Positions 48,348 through 61,489 of a stretch of 64,000 nucleotides of DNA are shown in pieces. Source of the DNA: Bagarius yarrelli (Eukaryota; Chordata; Actinopteri; Siluriformes; Sisoridae). The position numbers and the translations under genes are program-made. The notes under the pieces were generated by a model that had not been told where the DNA came from, did no database searches, and saw only the letters and a program-made list of their open reading frames with translations. Numbering within the stretch: the stretch's first letter is position 1; every line of letters begins with the position of its first letter. The DNA lies in NCBI GenBank assembly GCA_005784505.1, contig VCAZ01000022.1:667799-731798 (forward strand). The letters are read 5' to 3'.

Positions 48348-51144
48348 ACTGATAAGTGGTTCCGTGGCAACTTTTATTATGAAGAGTTTCCCTTTAATTC
48401 CTACATGCAGAACTTTGCTCATCTGTTTTCTTTACATCCACACCGCCTCTCTGTCTATCTTTCGGTTTGTCTATCCATCTTTCCATAAACCCTTTCTATC
48501 TACCTATTTTTCTGTCTGTTTCTGTCTGTATATCCATCTGTTTGTCCATCTATCTATCTATCTATCGACTAATCTGTGTAAGTCTCTGTCTAACTCTCTT
48601 TCTCTCTGTCTCTCTCTCTCCCTCTCTCTCTCATTATCATTTGTTCCTTTGTGTAATGTATCACTGTGTTCCATGTTACACCATGAACATGAAGAAAGAA
48701 CATTTTGTTCCAACTTATACACGTCTCCTGTCGTGCTTGTATTTCATGCTTTTTGTAACCATCGTCTTGTTTCCTCCTCCGTCTGAACTTTTAGTCGGTT
48801 TGCAGGTATTCCGTTTTTAACATCTGGCTCATTTGGTGTATGAAGGTGTGGCTTGGATCAGGTTAAAGTCTAAAGTACTCGAGTACAAACCTGATGACAA
48901 TCCGAGTCTGACGCTTTGGGTCACTCGCTAGATGATGGAAGTTTTTGGGTTTTTTTAAATAACTGAAACTGAGGTTTGAATCTTGTACTTATACCACCAG
49001 CCACCACCCAGAATTCTTTAGTACACAACTTGAATGTCCCTCTTGTTTGAGGTCACACTCGCTATCTGAATCCCGGAGTCTTGTGTTTAGCAGCATAATG
49101 TCTCCTAACGGCATGTGTGTGGTGGCAACTCAACGTCCTGGACGGACAGATGGTCGCAGCCAAGTTTCTTAGGTTAAAGTCTAAAAAAGCTCGACATACG
49201 GCGACCTGTCAAACGCTCAAGTTCAAAGTCTTAGTTGAGTCACTGTGGACTGTGGTCTTTTTGAGAGATAACACACATGATGTATTCTGAATGTTAAACT
49301 TTTGATTTTAGAGAAAAAATTCTTATTAGTTGCTACCAGAGGTTTGATTCCCTGAGATCTTTGCTTTGTGTGGGTGGAGTCTGCATTGTGTTAGAAGGGT
49401 TTTCTCAAGGAGATCTATGGTTTTCCTTTCAACACCATAGGCACATCTTATGGATTATTATTTCTATGCTATTATTTGTGTTACACTCACTGATCTATTC
49501 AACATAGAGTTGGAACGGTGTCATATTTTATACATTTTCAGTATTTTGTCACATTGTGCCATCCACAACTCTCCATTAGTTCTGTTGTAAATAGGATTTT
49601 GCGTCGTTGACCTCAGTATGTGCTGCTTGGCAATATTAGTGAGATGTTCTTCAAATGTACATCTTTTTTGAGTAAAACATGCTTTTAAGTTTGTTGTTGG
49701 CAACAAAAGGCAGTGACCCAGAACCAACCAAAGTTCTACCAAAGACTTCTACTTTCTACAAACGATTAAATATTCAGTAACAATCCAAAAAGGAGGTCAT
49801 TTAACCAGATTTAAAATAATAGAATTTTAATATAAAACAATAAAAACACCGACTTATAACATTAAAACCATATTATTACAGTTCAAACACTTTTCTGTTA
49901 GTTGCTGCTGTTTGTATTGGAAGCTGGACATGTTTATATGGTTTGTGAGGTCATTGAAAAAGTGCAGGTTCAAGGTCGAATTCAGGGTTTTAAAATGCAG
50001 ACGATTGCAGTTGAAACTATTTCCCACAACTGTGGCATGTGTGTGGAGGGAAAGAGAAAAAGCAACAGATGAAGATTTATTTAAGCAGTTATTACAGGTC
50101 AAAATGTTGGGCTCAAGGGCCACACTGGGGTTAATATTCAGGCAGTTGAGCCGGGATTGTAGCAAAACATGCATCAAATACTATAATAATATAAGTAATA
50201 ATTACTGTAGTTATTAATGTGTTATACTCAAACTCCCTGCCTTTGATCAGACTCTCTTCTCTCTTTGGAGTGCGCCAACTAGTGGAATCAACTGAAAGTG
50301 CTGTCTTTAAGCAGTCAGAACGGGTTGCATGTCCAAGATCCTGGATTAAAGTAGAGAATCACATGATGCAGCCCGAATAGATTAGAATAAAGGGAGAAGC
50401 TGAATAGAAAAGACAAGACATCATTAATCCCAGGCAGATTTACTGGCCCTTTCGTCCCTGCTCCTTCAGGTAAAACCCCTCTTAAACTGCAAACACCTAA
50501 CGAGAGTCCAGCTGCCAGTGTGGGAAACCTTTAACAAATACACAGATAAGTAAATAAAATCTGTTTTTATTACTTTGGTATACTGAAATGATACTAACGG
50601 TGAAATAATGCTTAAATATTCATTACGCGAAGCTTTTCAACACTGCACACACTAACGACATCTTGTGGTCAAAAGGTCTAAAAGTTGAGCACTGCCTATC
50701 CCAAAAGTCCTATTATTATTTATTTACTATTTCATGTACTAAGATTTGGGCTCTTAAACCCCCCAAATTATTCATTCATTCATTCATACCTGCTTATTCC
50801 CTAATTCGGGGTCACAAGGATCTGCTGCTGCCCACCCCCCAAAATGAATAATTTTTTTTCGTGTTTATTTAGTAGGCTACTTAATCAATAGCCTAATTTA
50901 TTTATAAAAGAATTAATAAATGGGACAAATCCGCTCTGATAAACACATCCAGCCTTAACATTTAATGTCTTTTAATTAAAAAGAAAATTACTGACATGTC
51001 AAGGTTTATGTAAAAGGTTTCCTTGATCCTGCTTTTCATCTGAAGCCATACACATAAAGCCTAAAATATTTTGTACAATGTTTCTCTATAATTTAACTGC
51101 TCGTTTTATTTATGTTTGTTTTTATCAGTCGTAAATAAGCTGCA

Positions 51145-51285
51145 GTTTTGGGTGCGAAATTTCCCGGCACCACTAAACTGCCACTGCTGGGCCTCTAAGC
51201 AAGACCCTTAACCTCCAATTGCCCAGTTGTATAAAAGCTCTGGATAAGAGGGCGTCTGTCAAATGCTGTACATGTAAATGTAAAT
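51145..51285 (+). mobile_element. tRNA-derived SINE
   Basis: It carries the body ccactgctgggcctctaagcaag, the text cctccaattgcccagttgtataaaa and the tail ctctggataagagggcgtctgtcaaatgctg. The head is mostly lost. Confidence 0.8.
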
Positions 51286-52655
51286 TTGACAGTGATCTAG
51301 TTTAATGCAGTATTAACGCATCCATCATTCACAAACAGTGAACACGAGTTTAATTAAGTGCGCAGACGTTTTCCGAAGACAATTTATTATCACAAAAAAA
51401 TCCGTAAGCATTACAGTGCATGAGCAATGAGCAATTTTATGTCACTACATACACTACAGAAGCGCCAGGCCTCCATGATGTCCCAGCACCTTTAGTGAAA
51501 TTAATCTAGAACTTATGTAACATGTTGACTAGCTCCCAGCAGGGCTGCTAAATGTTCCGTCTCTAACACAGGAATACATTAGGTTATCATCGCTCTTCAC
51601 TCTATACCGCTACCTCTTTTTTGCCTTTTCTGTATGATAGTCCATATCGATTTGTCCTTCATGTTCTGAGTAAGTCTTTACAGGCGAATCTTCTTTAATG
51701 GTTAAATTGCAGTGCATTAGTTTTTAGTTAATGGAGTGTTTTAGACCAGTGAATAAATTGGTTGTCCACCGCACAGCATCACCTCCAGGCAGAGAAGCAG
51801 CTTTAGTGACAGGCTGCTGTTACTGCCCTGCTCCACTGACAGACTGAGGAGGTCGCTCCTCCCCCATGCTATCTTTTTATTTTTGTTGGGGGGGGGGCAC
51901 ACAGAGTCGGTGCTGACAAAAAACTCCACTTCCATGATTTAGTTGTTAAAAAACCAGTTAGACAAAAGTAAAAAAAAAACCCAAATTAATAGAAACTACT
52001 TTGTTTTTAATAGATTAATAGAAACTACATCGTTTTTGTGACCTTGACCAGAAGTGAGCAAGTCCCTGGCCACCATCTTGGCTATGAGCTGCAGTGTTCT
52101 TTTCTCACGTCACATGTAACGGAGGTTAACTCCACAGAGGAATGCTGGGCTAGTGAGAAAGTCATTAGATCAAATTAATTAAATAAAAATCATGTAGCCT
52201 GGACCTTTTGTTGATAGCTTCATATGAAAATGCAGTGTCTAAGCTGTGGGTCATGTGGTTTAGCATGTAGAACTAACCGCTAGTTAATGGTTTCGTTATT
52301 CTCAGGAGAACCTGAGCTATCTCTATCCTGACTCTTTAATACTCTCCCAACATTTATTAACAATAAATGTCTTCAAAGCATCTGTCCCATTATGAAAGTC
52401 TTAAATGTTTGATGTCTTAAAATATGTCCAACCTTCCATTAGTGAGGCTTTAAAGTTGATGCTTGTCCATGTTCTGTGTTCGCATTTGTCCTGTTGCAGT
52501 CCCTTGGTAATGATTTGTCTGTCTTGGCCTCTACAAACCGTCTTTTTGGCCATGCTTCATGCATGAATTTAGTAGCACATGTTGGTTTATTTATTACTTT
52601 CCCCAAAGACTTCTCACTCAAGTCTGACTTCTTAAATACCTTGAGCTTCATCCTT

Positions 52656-53387
52656 TCACAGTATCTCATTTGTGGTATAGGATGGGTTTCCTAGTCCCTC
52701 GCCATCTACGTTGCTATTCTTCCTATTCCTTTTCCATCTCCAAAGCAACACAACAGCCAACACAGAGGCCAGCAACAAAAGCCCGATGCCCCCAGCAATG
52801 ACCCAGGACATCTGAAGAGCCCTATCGGCTTTACGATGTTCGAAGATAGCGCATGATGTTTCCGAGTCACTGCTGAAACCGACGTTATTTCCTGCCACCA
52901 CACAAACTCGCGACCCGACGTTCACACCCTGCACCAACCCGGTACGGGTTAAATTGCTGAAAATTTGTGGCTCGTGACCGTCTTCTGTGATCACTTTGTA
53001 GTAGGTGACAGTGGACTGTGGTGCGCACCAATGGACCTCAACCAGTCCCGACTCTCCCTGTCTCAGCCCTTTGATCTCTGGTGGTGCAGGCAGCTCACCC
53101 GGACCACTAATTCCAGGACAGTAGCACTTAGTTTGAGCGGCGACCACGGAACAGGGAACCGTGGGAACGACACAGGGGTCATATTCACACTGTCGTGGGG
53201 TGAACAGAGTGGTAGTGGCCCCAGCTTGTTTAGGTTCAGGTTTTTGAGTTTCTTCATCATCGTAGTCATCAACTACTTCGATGTAGCGGATGCGGGTTTT
53301 TGTGACTGGAGACCGAGAAGGGTTCACTGAGACGGCCAACAAACAGTCCACCAACAAGGCCAGTAGGGGCACTGAAAAGTACTGCAT
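52656..53387 (-). CDS. lrrn4cl: LRRN4 C-terminal-like protein, single-pass membrane protein with FN3 domain
   Basis: A single open frame of 243 residues, about the human LRRN4CL length (238). Residues 1-20 are a signal peptide. An acidic stretch (EVVDDYDDEE, 37-46) and a Cys cluster (67-90, CEYDPCVVPTVPC and KCYC) come next. A fibronectin type III domain spans about 101-182 (LPAPPEIKGLRQGESGLVEVHW) with an N-glycosylation site NLT at 145, followed by a transmembrane helix (194-216) and a short basic cytoplasmic tail (RWKRNRK). The family is named for similarity to the C-terminal part of LRRN4; no leucine-rich repeats are present. Its role is not well established. A splice acceptor (cttttacag) lies 7 bases before the ATG, so an upstream non-coding exon is expected between about 53400 and 56000. 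Confidence 0.85.
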   Translation of the reverse strand: MQYFSVPLLALLVDCLLAVSVNPSRSPVTKTRIRYIEVVDDYDDEETQKPEPKQAGATTTLFTPRQCEYDPCVVPTVPCSVVAAQTKCYCPGISGPGELPAPPEIKGLRQGESGLVEVHWCAPQSTVTYYKVITEDGHEPQIFSNLTRTGLVQGVNVGSRVCVVAGNNVGFSSDSETSCAIFEHRKADRALQMSWVIAGGIGLLLLASVLAVVLLWRWKRNRKNSNVDGEGLGNPSYTTNEIL

Positions 53388-53690
53388 TTTGATTCTGTAA
53401 AAGATATAAATACTAAAGTTAGCAGCAGTTTATTTTACTCAATCCTTGTCGGTAAACTGGTTAAATAAGACTTTACCAAGCTGAATACTGCTACATACAA
53501 AAGACGCACCTCTTTTGGATCACTAGTGTCTTTCATGTGTAAGCATGAATAGAATATTTATTTTTTTTAAGAGAATAAAGGACCGTTCTAACAAAAGAGA
53601 TGTACAAAAGGTCTGACCCTAACGTTATCACCACATCAACAATGAAAAGTACAGGTTGGAATGTTTGATTTTAAAGAACGTACCAGGCGT

Positions 53691-53711
53691 CATGTCATGT
53701 CATGTCATGTT
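53691..53711. repeat. (GTCAT)n pentamer array
   Basis: Four units of gtcat in a row are followed by gtt, about 300 bases upstream of lrrn4cl exon start. Confidence 0.9.
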
Positions 53712-55785
53712 GCCGAGAAACGGCAAAGCACTTTGCCCTGAAACTCTTTTTTTTTTACCTCCAACTGGTACAAAGCCCTAACCCTGCCGACTCATGCTGA
53801 AAAAATGCTAGATAAAAATTTCTTTTCAGAAAATGAATAGAAGACCACTTTCTGACCAATCAAAACCAACATATCTGATTGGATGTTTTTCTAGTCATTT
53901 AAATGAAAAATCTCTTAATTTTTCTTACTTTTTATTCTATAAGAGCAAACCTCAGCAAAAACAGCATGGTGTTATTCCGGTCCCCAACCCAGGGGATCCA
54001 GATAGTATTTTATCGCCTGCAGTTTGGCCATATATTTGGGAAAACTTTCCCCTGCTCCCAAAAATGGGCTTACATAACTCTCACTCGCGCACACAGAGTA
54101 AACAGTCAGGCGCTATTCTTATTCCAGACGCTTCATCCTAGAGGTCTGTTTCCGTGGGAACCAGGCTACACCGCATGGGTAAGAGTCTGTTTTTTTTTTA
54201 AGGTGGGTGGATGGGTGGGGGATTTTTTGAATATTCATTAGTGTTGACCGTTGCCTTTCTTAAACTCTATCTTACCAACCCACCGATTAAAAAATGTCTT
54301 TTAATACTTGTATTACCAAATTCTCCTAATAAAAATGCTAATTGCTAATTAATTATCAGTAAATATTTCCAGAATATTCTGAAATAGTCTATCTGATCTG
54401 CCTCATGGCTGCCAGTCCCACAGTGTAAAGTTTGAAAGTTTTAACTTTTGTTACACATGAGCTAGAATTTCATAAACAGAGTTTTACTTAGTACTTAGTA
54501 GCAAACTGGTGGTGGAATTTCTTTAGCAGTGGCGTCACTAAAAGTAGTACTCGCGCAACAACTGGTTACAACACAAGGAAGCATATAGATAGATAGAAAC
54601 ATGACTTTTGACTTGAGTGTTGGGTGAATAAATAATAATAATTGCTAAATATTTATTCTAAGTATTAAAATTAACTGGAATTCCCTCTGTGCTGGCAGTC
54701 AACCCCAAAATGATAAGAGAGAAGTCCCACAGGGTTCGATTATAGGGTTTTTTCAATTTAGCTTGTCGTACGTGTAACTGGTACTAAATAACCAACACCG
54801 TTTTTAAAAAAAAAAAACTTTTTTAATTAGTTCAATAAACTAATCACTGAACCTGACACTGCTTTATAGCGGCCACTCTAACTTAAATAAAGCGAATGCA
54901 TAACTAATGTCAAATGTTCAGGAATAAATAGAAACAAAATATATGCGTACCTCTAAAAATGAAGTTCTTTCTCAAGGTTTATTTTTCCTTCCCCAAAGGT
55001 ACTCTTATGCACACTTGCGCTCGTGATTCCTCTCTGAAAAGAACTAGTTTCACTGCATCCTCTTTTGTCCCCACCAAAATGGGTCCCCTCCCTCTCAACA
55101 CCCCCGTTTTCCTCATCATCCTTCATGACTCGTTCTCCCTGCCCCTTCCCTTTTTTGGCATTGGAAGCCGGGTTAAATCTTCTTTAGTAAGTGAGACAAG
55201 TTCCAACACGTCAGAAACCATGTGTGTGTGTGTGACACTTGATACAGTATTCAGTCTGAAATCATACAATTACTCGTGTGTGTGGAGGGGGGGTCTTAAC
55301 TGACCACTATTCGTGGTATACATTTGGATCACGTCCAGATTCTACGTGTAGCTGCATGGCAGTCGGTCTCACCTGCATGTCTGACTAGTCAGTGACGCAC
55401 GGCTTTGTCTGCTACATTTGAAAGATAAAGAGATCGGATGTGCGAATCCACTGCCGCACAGCTTAAACTTTTATTTTTCCCTTTTGGTCAGCAGTTCAGC
55501 TTCGATATATCAAATAAACAAAGAACATCATGTTGTTACAAGAAGGATTGCTGCTGTGAGGCAAGTTGTCTTTTAATGTGAAAACAGATTTTTTTTTTTT
55601 TGGTAGCCTGTACAGCTGCTTTAGGATTTAATTATATAACAAAGAACACATTTAGGAGCATGCAGTGATAGGACAATAAATAAAGACAGCGGAACGTTTG
55701 GGTTTAAAGATGTCAGGGTTTTTACAGAATAAAGCGGTTAGAAAAGTATTTAACGCTGGAGACTTCCAAAGTATTATAGATTTGA

Positions 55786-55808
55786 CATGACATGACATGA
55801 CATGACAT
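55786..55808. repeat. (GACAT)n pentamer array
   Basis: Four to five units of gacat in a row. This is the reverse complement of the array at 53691. Confidence 0.9.
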
Positions 55809-56269
55809 TTTTGAGCCACTCTGTCAATGACATCATGGGGCTTCTATGGGTTTTTTGATTGCGGTTCAGAATGAAACTAAAGGTCTGCTTGTGTCTGGCA
55901 TCATGATTTTTAGACAACACAGATGACACGTAGATCTGATAACAGAAAGACAAAACAACCTCATCAAAACTTCCATATCAGCATGTCACCTCTTTTTTTT
56001 TTCTTTCTTTTTTGTTTTGGTGGTTAATGGGTGTGACTACTAATCAGAAGATTGTGAGTTTAATTCCTAGTCAATGCTGAGCACCTGAGCGAGGCCTTTA
56101 ATCTTTACCTGCTCGAAATGCCATAAAAAAACACCTTTTTATTGTACTTTTTGTAGGCTGAGACATTGTGTAAGATTCAATGTCTGTGTCTATGTAAGTC
56201 TACCACATTTTTTCTTATTCCTCTTTCGGGGCCGATAATTTCTATATAATTGATGTGCAACTATTGTGA

Positions 56270-56420
56270 TGATGACTGGTGGAAACAGCCCTGGGAATAA
56301 AAGGAGTGCATTCATTACCACAAAAAATGTGCCATGATGTCATAATGCTTCCACCAGCGTGTTTCACTGTGTAATATCTCCATATATGATGAGACAAATT
56401 ATTGCCAGAGGGGATGTTTT
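56270..56420 (-). mobile_element. Tc1-like transposase scrap
   Basis: The text cataatgcttccaccagcgtgtttcactgtg resembles, on the minus strand, the GGGSVMVWG-type region of fish Tc1 transposase genes. It is too decayed to code. Confidence 0.4.
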
Positions 56421-57149
56421 TGTTCCATATGATTAGAATCCTGATGACTTTTTGTTGAGACGTGATGAGATAACAGTAATAATTTTCCAACAACAGCACT
56501 TTTTATTACTTTTATATCTCACAGCCCAACAGGAATATGCCTTATAACAAAAAGTATGGCATTGTGCTTCATAGTTACACTGATTAATGATTTACTAAAG
56601 TTTATATTACTAACTAGTAGATAGTAGATCACTATGCAACTCAGGATGATGATAATGATGAAGGCGTTTCCCCCAAAGCATATTTTAGATGCTGTTCTAC
56701 ATTTTTTCAACTAATCCAGCATTTATTTATTAATGATATATTTATATACAAATATTTTGTTTGTAAATTTTTTTTTTTTATTAACCTCTGTATTTTGTCT
56801 GTACCTCCCAAAAACCGGGACTTCCCGTTACAGCAGGAATGCTGCTGTTATATTGTGTTGTTGTTGTTAAAGGGTAGATTAAAAACGTGTGTATCCAGGC
56901 TCTGAGGCAGCATGTGGGCCGACCTTCATGTCAGAACAGGCACCGGCCTACCCGCATTCTCTATCAGAGACGAATGCCAGTAAAAGCTGTCTGGTGCGTC
57001 TCGGCGTCGATTTCTGCTGTCATGCATGTTGCATGTCCCATTTCCACTATTCTATCTATATTTACTTCTGTATTCTATATTTACTCTTTTCTGTGTCTGA
57101 CACAAACAGCCTGCAGACTTTTTCAGTTTGGCTTCACTTACTCACTTTG

Positions 57150-57476
57150 ATTTATTGACTCAGTTCATTCATTAATTCATCTTCTATACCCGCTTATTCT
57201 ATACCCTGTGCGAAATGCACGAGGGGTACACCCTGGGCAGGTCGCCAGTCCATCACAGGGTCACACCCACTCACACTCACTCCTATGGGCAAATTAAAAT
57301 CACTAATCGATCTAACATACATGTTTTTGGACTGTGGGAGGAAGCCGAAGTACCGCGCAAGAATGCGGTAAACATGCAAACTCCACAATGAAAGGCCCCT
57401 TCCCGGGAATTGAACCCAGAACCTTCTTGCTGTGAGGCAACAGTGCTAATCGCTAAGCCACGGTGCCGCCTATTGG
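57150..57476 (-). mobile_element. Second tRNA-headed SINE family, near full length
   Basis: Read on the minus strand it starts ggcggcaccgtggcttagcg (A box), then gcactgttgcctcacagc and gggttcaattcccgg (B box). It then passes through a unique region (gtttgcatgtttaccgc, cacagtccaaaaacatg) to a tail near attcattaattcatcttc. This matches from memory a repeat dispersed through many teleost genomes. Fragments of the same family lie at about 28405-28500 and 50770-50840. Confidence 0.75.
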
Positions 57477-60400
57477 CCAAGGTAAATTTTATAATGTAAT
57501 ACAGTTTTAAAAAATGGAATGAGCAAATTAGGTATCAACCATTAGTGTTGTTACTAGCTAATAATGATAATAAACAACTAGCATTATCATATGCTAAGAT
57601 TTTAAGGACTCTCTTGAAAGAATGTAGAAATTCATTCAGGTCATAATCAACAATCCCATAATGCTATTTGTTGCAGATTATCACCAGTCACATGTTTAAG
57701 TAGAACAGATTTGAGTAAGTAAACATGCTAATACCACATTCTAGCTTGTATTTCTTTCAAACCAGACCGTTTACTGAAGATTGTGTGTTGTATCAAAGAT
57801 ATTCTATCAGTTATAAAGCCTCAGGAATTTTGTGGATTTAACTGAACTACTGAACCCGGTTTCTGTTGTTGCTTTTTAAGTTGTGCAGTATGACTATTAC
57901 AGCGTGTGTAACTCACAGCTGATGGAGTAATACAAGGCAACTCATCGAAGCTCTGCAAGCATCATGATCATGTGACACATCCACCCACAATCATAATAAT
58001 CCACTACCTCCCAAACTATAATGAGTATAACGCTCAGAGAAAGAGACTGAATTGTACTACATAACGAGTCTATAGGGCATCATGTGGAATTGGAGGCGTA
58101 CAGCGTAGCCACATCTTCTCTGAATTACATGAGGCAACAGCAAATTTATATCAATTTTTTTACTTATATGAGTCAATAAAGGATCTCTGTAATTAGATAC
58201 ACGAGAATAAATGAAATCGTTTAGAAAGTTAGACGCCGTCACCTCATTCCTATCTTACATTTTTTCCCCCTTTTGTGGAATTGTCGGATGTAGGCGACGT
58301 TATCATGTGGGTGTGTGAAACTAATTGGTCATATATTTCTCTTTTACACTAGCAGTAGAATGGAAAACATCTGGAAGTGATCTGTTGTTTCTGTTAGTAA
58401 TGCGTGTGCCGGGTTGGGGTGGAATGTCGACCCATCCGAAATTCCCCCTAATTGCACAAGGAAACCTTTAGTAAACTATCATTATTTGTGAGAAAAACAC
58501 CTTACTGCTGCATTTGTTTGATACAAATATGCTATCTGAATTTATTATATATATAACTTATGTAAAATGTGAGGGGCAAATTGGGGTACATCCATGTGGC
58601 AACTTTCTAACTATTTACTCAAAACAATTAAAACAACATAAAATAAACTATAGTCAAATAATTACATTATTTTTTCAATTGTGCAGCTCGGCTGTATTGA
58701 AAACTTAGTTTAAATTCAATATGCAACTTCACCACCAGAGGGCACCCACGTCATTTTGCTTTTTTTGTTCTCTGTTAGTCATGTGACAGTCATGTGTTTC
58801 ATCCTGTATTGGGATTGGGGTTTTTCCCCCCTTACATTCTTAATTGTGCTCTGATCAGTTTCTCGATTAGTTGATTAGTTTTTCCAATCGGGTTTGCAGC
58901 GGCAGCTGATCAATAGCGATGCTTATGCGCCGATCCAGAAAAGAAGGCTAGCCTATTTATGTCAACAATAAGTTTGACATATAATCTATAAATACATACT
59001 TTTCTGACAGTAAAATAAGTTTTGAGAAACTAAATATCTGTATAAAAATTATTATTATAAATTATTGGACGTTCTCCTCCAATGTGGTGTGTCATATGTT
59101 CTATCCTTTTCTCTTATTCGTACTAAAATCCTGAGAAAAGAATAACAATGATTCAAAATTATGATAATATACATTTTGATTAACCAGCTGCTTTTCTTTA
59201 GTTGTTTGTATTTATCGATTTGGTCACCCGTATTGACTCAATGGTGCAAATCTAACCTGTGTGTGTGTGTGTGTGGTTTTCAAGCTAATTTTCAGAGTTT
59301 AAAACCATTCAATAATAATAATTTAAAAAACCAATATGCTAAAAAATTGATTACTCTGATGAAAGTCTGGGCCACCGAGCTGCCCCCACTGGGCCCCTAG
59401 GCATAGTACTTAACCCTTAACTACCCTGCTGTTGTTAGATTGAAAAAAGGTAAGGCAAATGTTAGTCGCCGTGAAAAAAGAGTGTCCGCATTCACAGAAG
59501 TGTAAATAAAAATGTCCATTCAATCCCATCCTACTCAGACTAGGAAAGTCGAAGTCCAGAGATGGACTGGGTACGTCATTACTGACATTATCACCGGCCG
59601 GCTGAAGCTGAATTTGGTGACCCCTAAATATAATCACTCCTTGTGATGTTTTTGTAACACTCTAAAATTGATCTTCTTAAGGGGTTTGATGACCACCATC
59701 ACTGCTTCAGGTTTGTCCCAGGTCCTCAGTACAGGACACGATGTACACCTTACTATATGGGTGCGTCCCAAACTGCACAATTCCGGCTCATCCGGGATAC
59801 GAATAAATACTAAATTATCGTGTTCATGAATAAGATAAAGTTATTATTAGACTGCATTTTCTCAAAGTCTTTACTACAAATAAAACTTTAAGACGTGTTA
59901 ATGATGTTCAATCTGTTTTCTTTCGATTCAACGTTCAGTATGACGGATTGAGACGCGTCCAACAGCCCATAATATCCTGGCGTGACTACACACAAATCTT
60001 GCGTTTCCTCGCTGCAGACAATAGACTAATTCCGCACCGGAAACTAAAACATGATGTTTTTAAAACTATTTATCACTCGTTTTAGGGTATTTTACCAATT
60101 TATAATGCTTTATTAGCCTCCAGAGCGTCTTATACAGAAAATACAAAACTTAACACCAAAATAAAAAGCCTGAATGTTAAAGCGTAGATTAGTTATTAAT
60201 ACTAAAGAGTCAGCAAAAAAAAAAAAAAAAAAAACTGACTGGCTGGATTTTCTGTAGGAAAAATAAACCATTTTTAATTTTCTTTTTTATTGTTGTGTTA
60301 AAAAACCTGTCACTGTGTCGAGTACGCGCTGCGCGCTCCCGTAACCGCCACTGATTGCGTCATGCGCTTATTCTAGGGGTGTGTCTCAAATCGACATCTG

Positions 60401-60692
60401 GTTTAAGGTCTTATTAATTATGCATCAACATTATCATGTTATAACATCAGTTATTACAGTCTCTTGACATTTTTTCAATAAACGTACAATATTTGTTAAT
60501 TTGTACTTTAAGAAACATGGTTCCGTTGTTAGTTTGCTAAGCAAACAAAGAAAAAACATGCTGAATGTCTTTGATCTGATTAGCCTCCCTCAGGTAAATT
60601 TAGAAAACAGTTGTTAAATTGCTAAATTGTTGAACCAGGGACAGGTTTTTTTTTTTGCTTCTATAAATTTTTTTTACAATTTTCACTTAACC

Positions 60693-60755
60693 AACACCCC
60701 CCCCCCACCCCCCCCCCCCCCCCCCCCCACCCCCCCCCCCCACCCCCCCCCCCCT
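60693..60755. repeat. Poly-C tract of about 60 bases
   Basis: It is nearly pure C with single A or T breaks, so the minus strand has several long G runs able to form a G-quadruplex. The Pro-rich open frame through it is an artefact. Confidence 0.95.
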
Positions 60756-61489
60756 CCCGTCCGTTTTACAGCTTTATGCTACTTTCTGCTCCGTAGCTAT
60801 ACAATAATAAAAAAAGAGTTGCGAATCTAATAGCATCGTTTGTGGAATGGAAAATACCACAACACAGACTACCTTCATGTAGTTTAACAGTTATAACAGG
60901 TGTCTCTCTGTCCAAATGGATGTTAATTTAATGTTTTACGCTAATTTACTAACAGTAACATACTTCAAACATCGCTAATATAATCAAGCATGCTTAAAAA
61001 ATTAGCACGGATTAAGAAAACGGTTTTTTCTCGGTTTCTCTTTAAAGTCGTAAATATAAAATAAGACACGTGTAAAAATGACAGGACAACAATATTATAT
61101 TAGTCTATTATTAGTCTGTTATAAGTATTTTTTATTGTGTAACATCACATATGCTGTGATATCCAGTTTGATTTGTCTGAATATGACAAACCAGGAAGTG
61201 CTGAATAACTACACAATGTTTAATTGATAAATCAGAAATTAAATACTTTTATGTTGTATTGTTTACAAAACGGATATGTGAGGTGCGTAGTATGTCTCAG
61301 TATTCCGCACGGATTTCTGAACCATTGCATACAACGCATAGACACTTGACTATCCCACGTGCCCGCTATAGAGACGACTTGTCATATTCCAAAATGGCGG
61401 AAAGCCATTAACTTTAAATACCACAAAAAAATCTCTGTCCTTTTTGTTACTTGATTATCATGATCGAATTTAGACATTATCCAACCTTA

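Larger units (their letters stand above)
47661..52350. other. sec24b-lrrn4cl intergenic DNA
   Basis: It holds a compound (GT)n(GA)n microsatellite (48301-48347), a tctg/tcta/tctc repeat (about 48430-48640), an unrecognised repeat-like stretch near 49500-49740, a SINE (51145-51285) and poly-G/poly-A stretches. No gene-like exon chain is seen. Confidence 0.6.
53395..61480. other. lrrn4cl 5' side and intergenic DNA up to the SLC16 promoter
   Basis: It should contain the lrrn4cl first exon and promoter, which I cannot locate. It also holds pentamer arrays (53691-53711 and 55786-55808), a Tc1-like scrap (about 56270-56420), SINE pieces (56018-56115, 59372-59475), a second SINE type (57150-57476), a CTCF-like motif (58732-58745) and a poly-C tract (60693-60755). 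Confidence 0.55.

Noticed and set aside
48304..48820. 160- and 117-residue open frames
   Set aside because: They run through a (GT)(GA) microsatellite and a tctg/tctc repeat; composition explains them.
60627..60830. Proline-rich open frame
   Set aside because: It is the translation of a poly-C tract.
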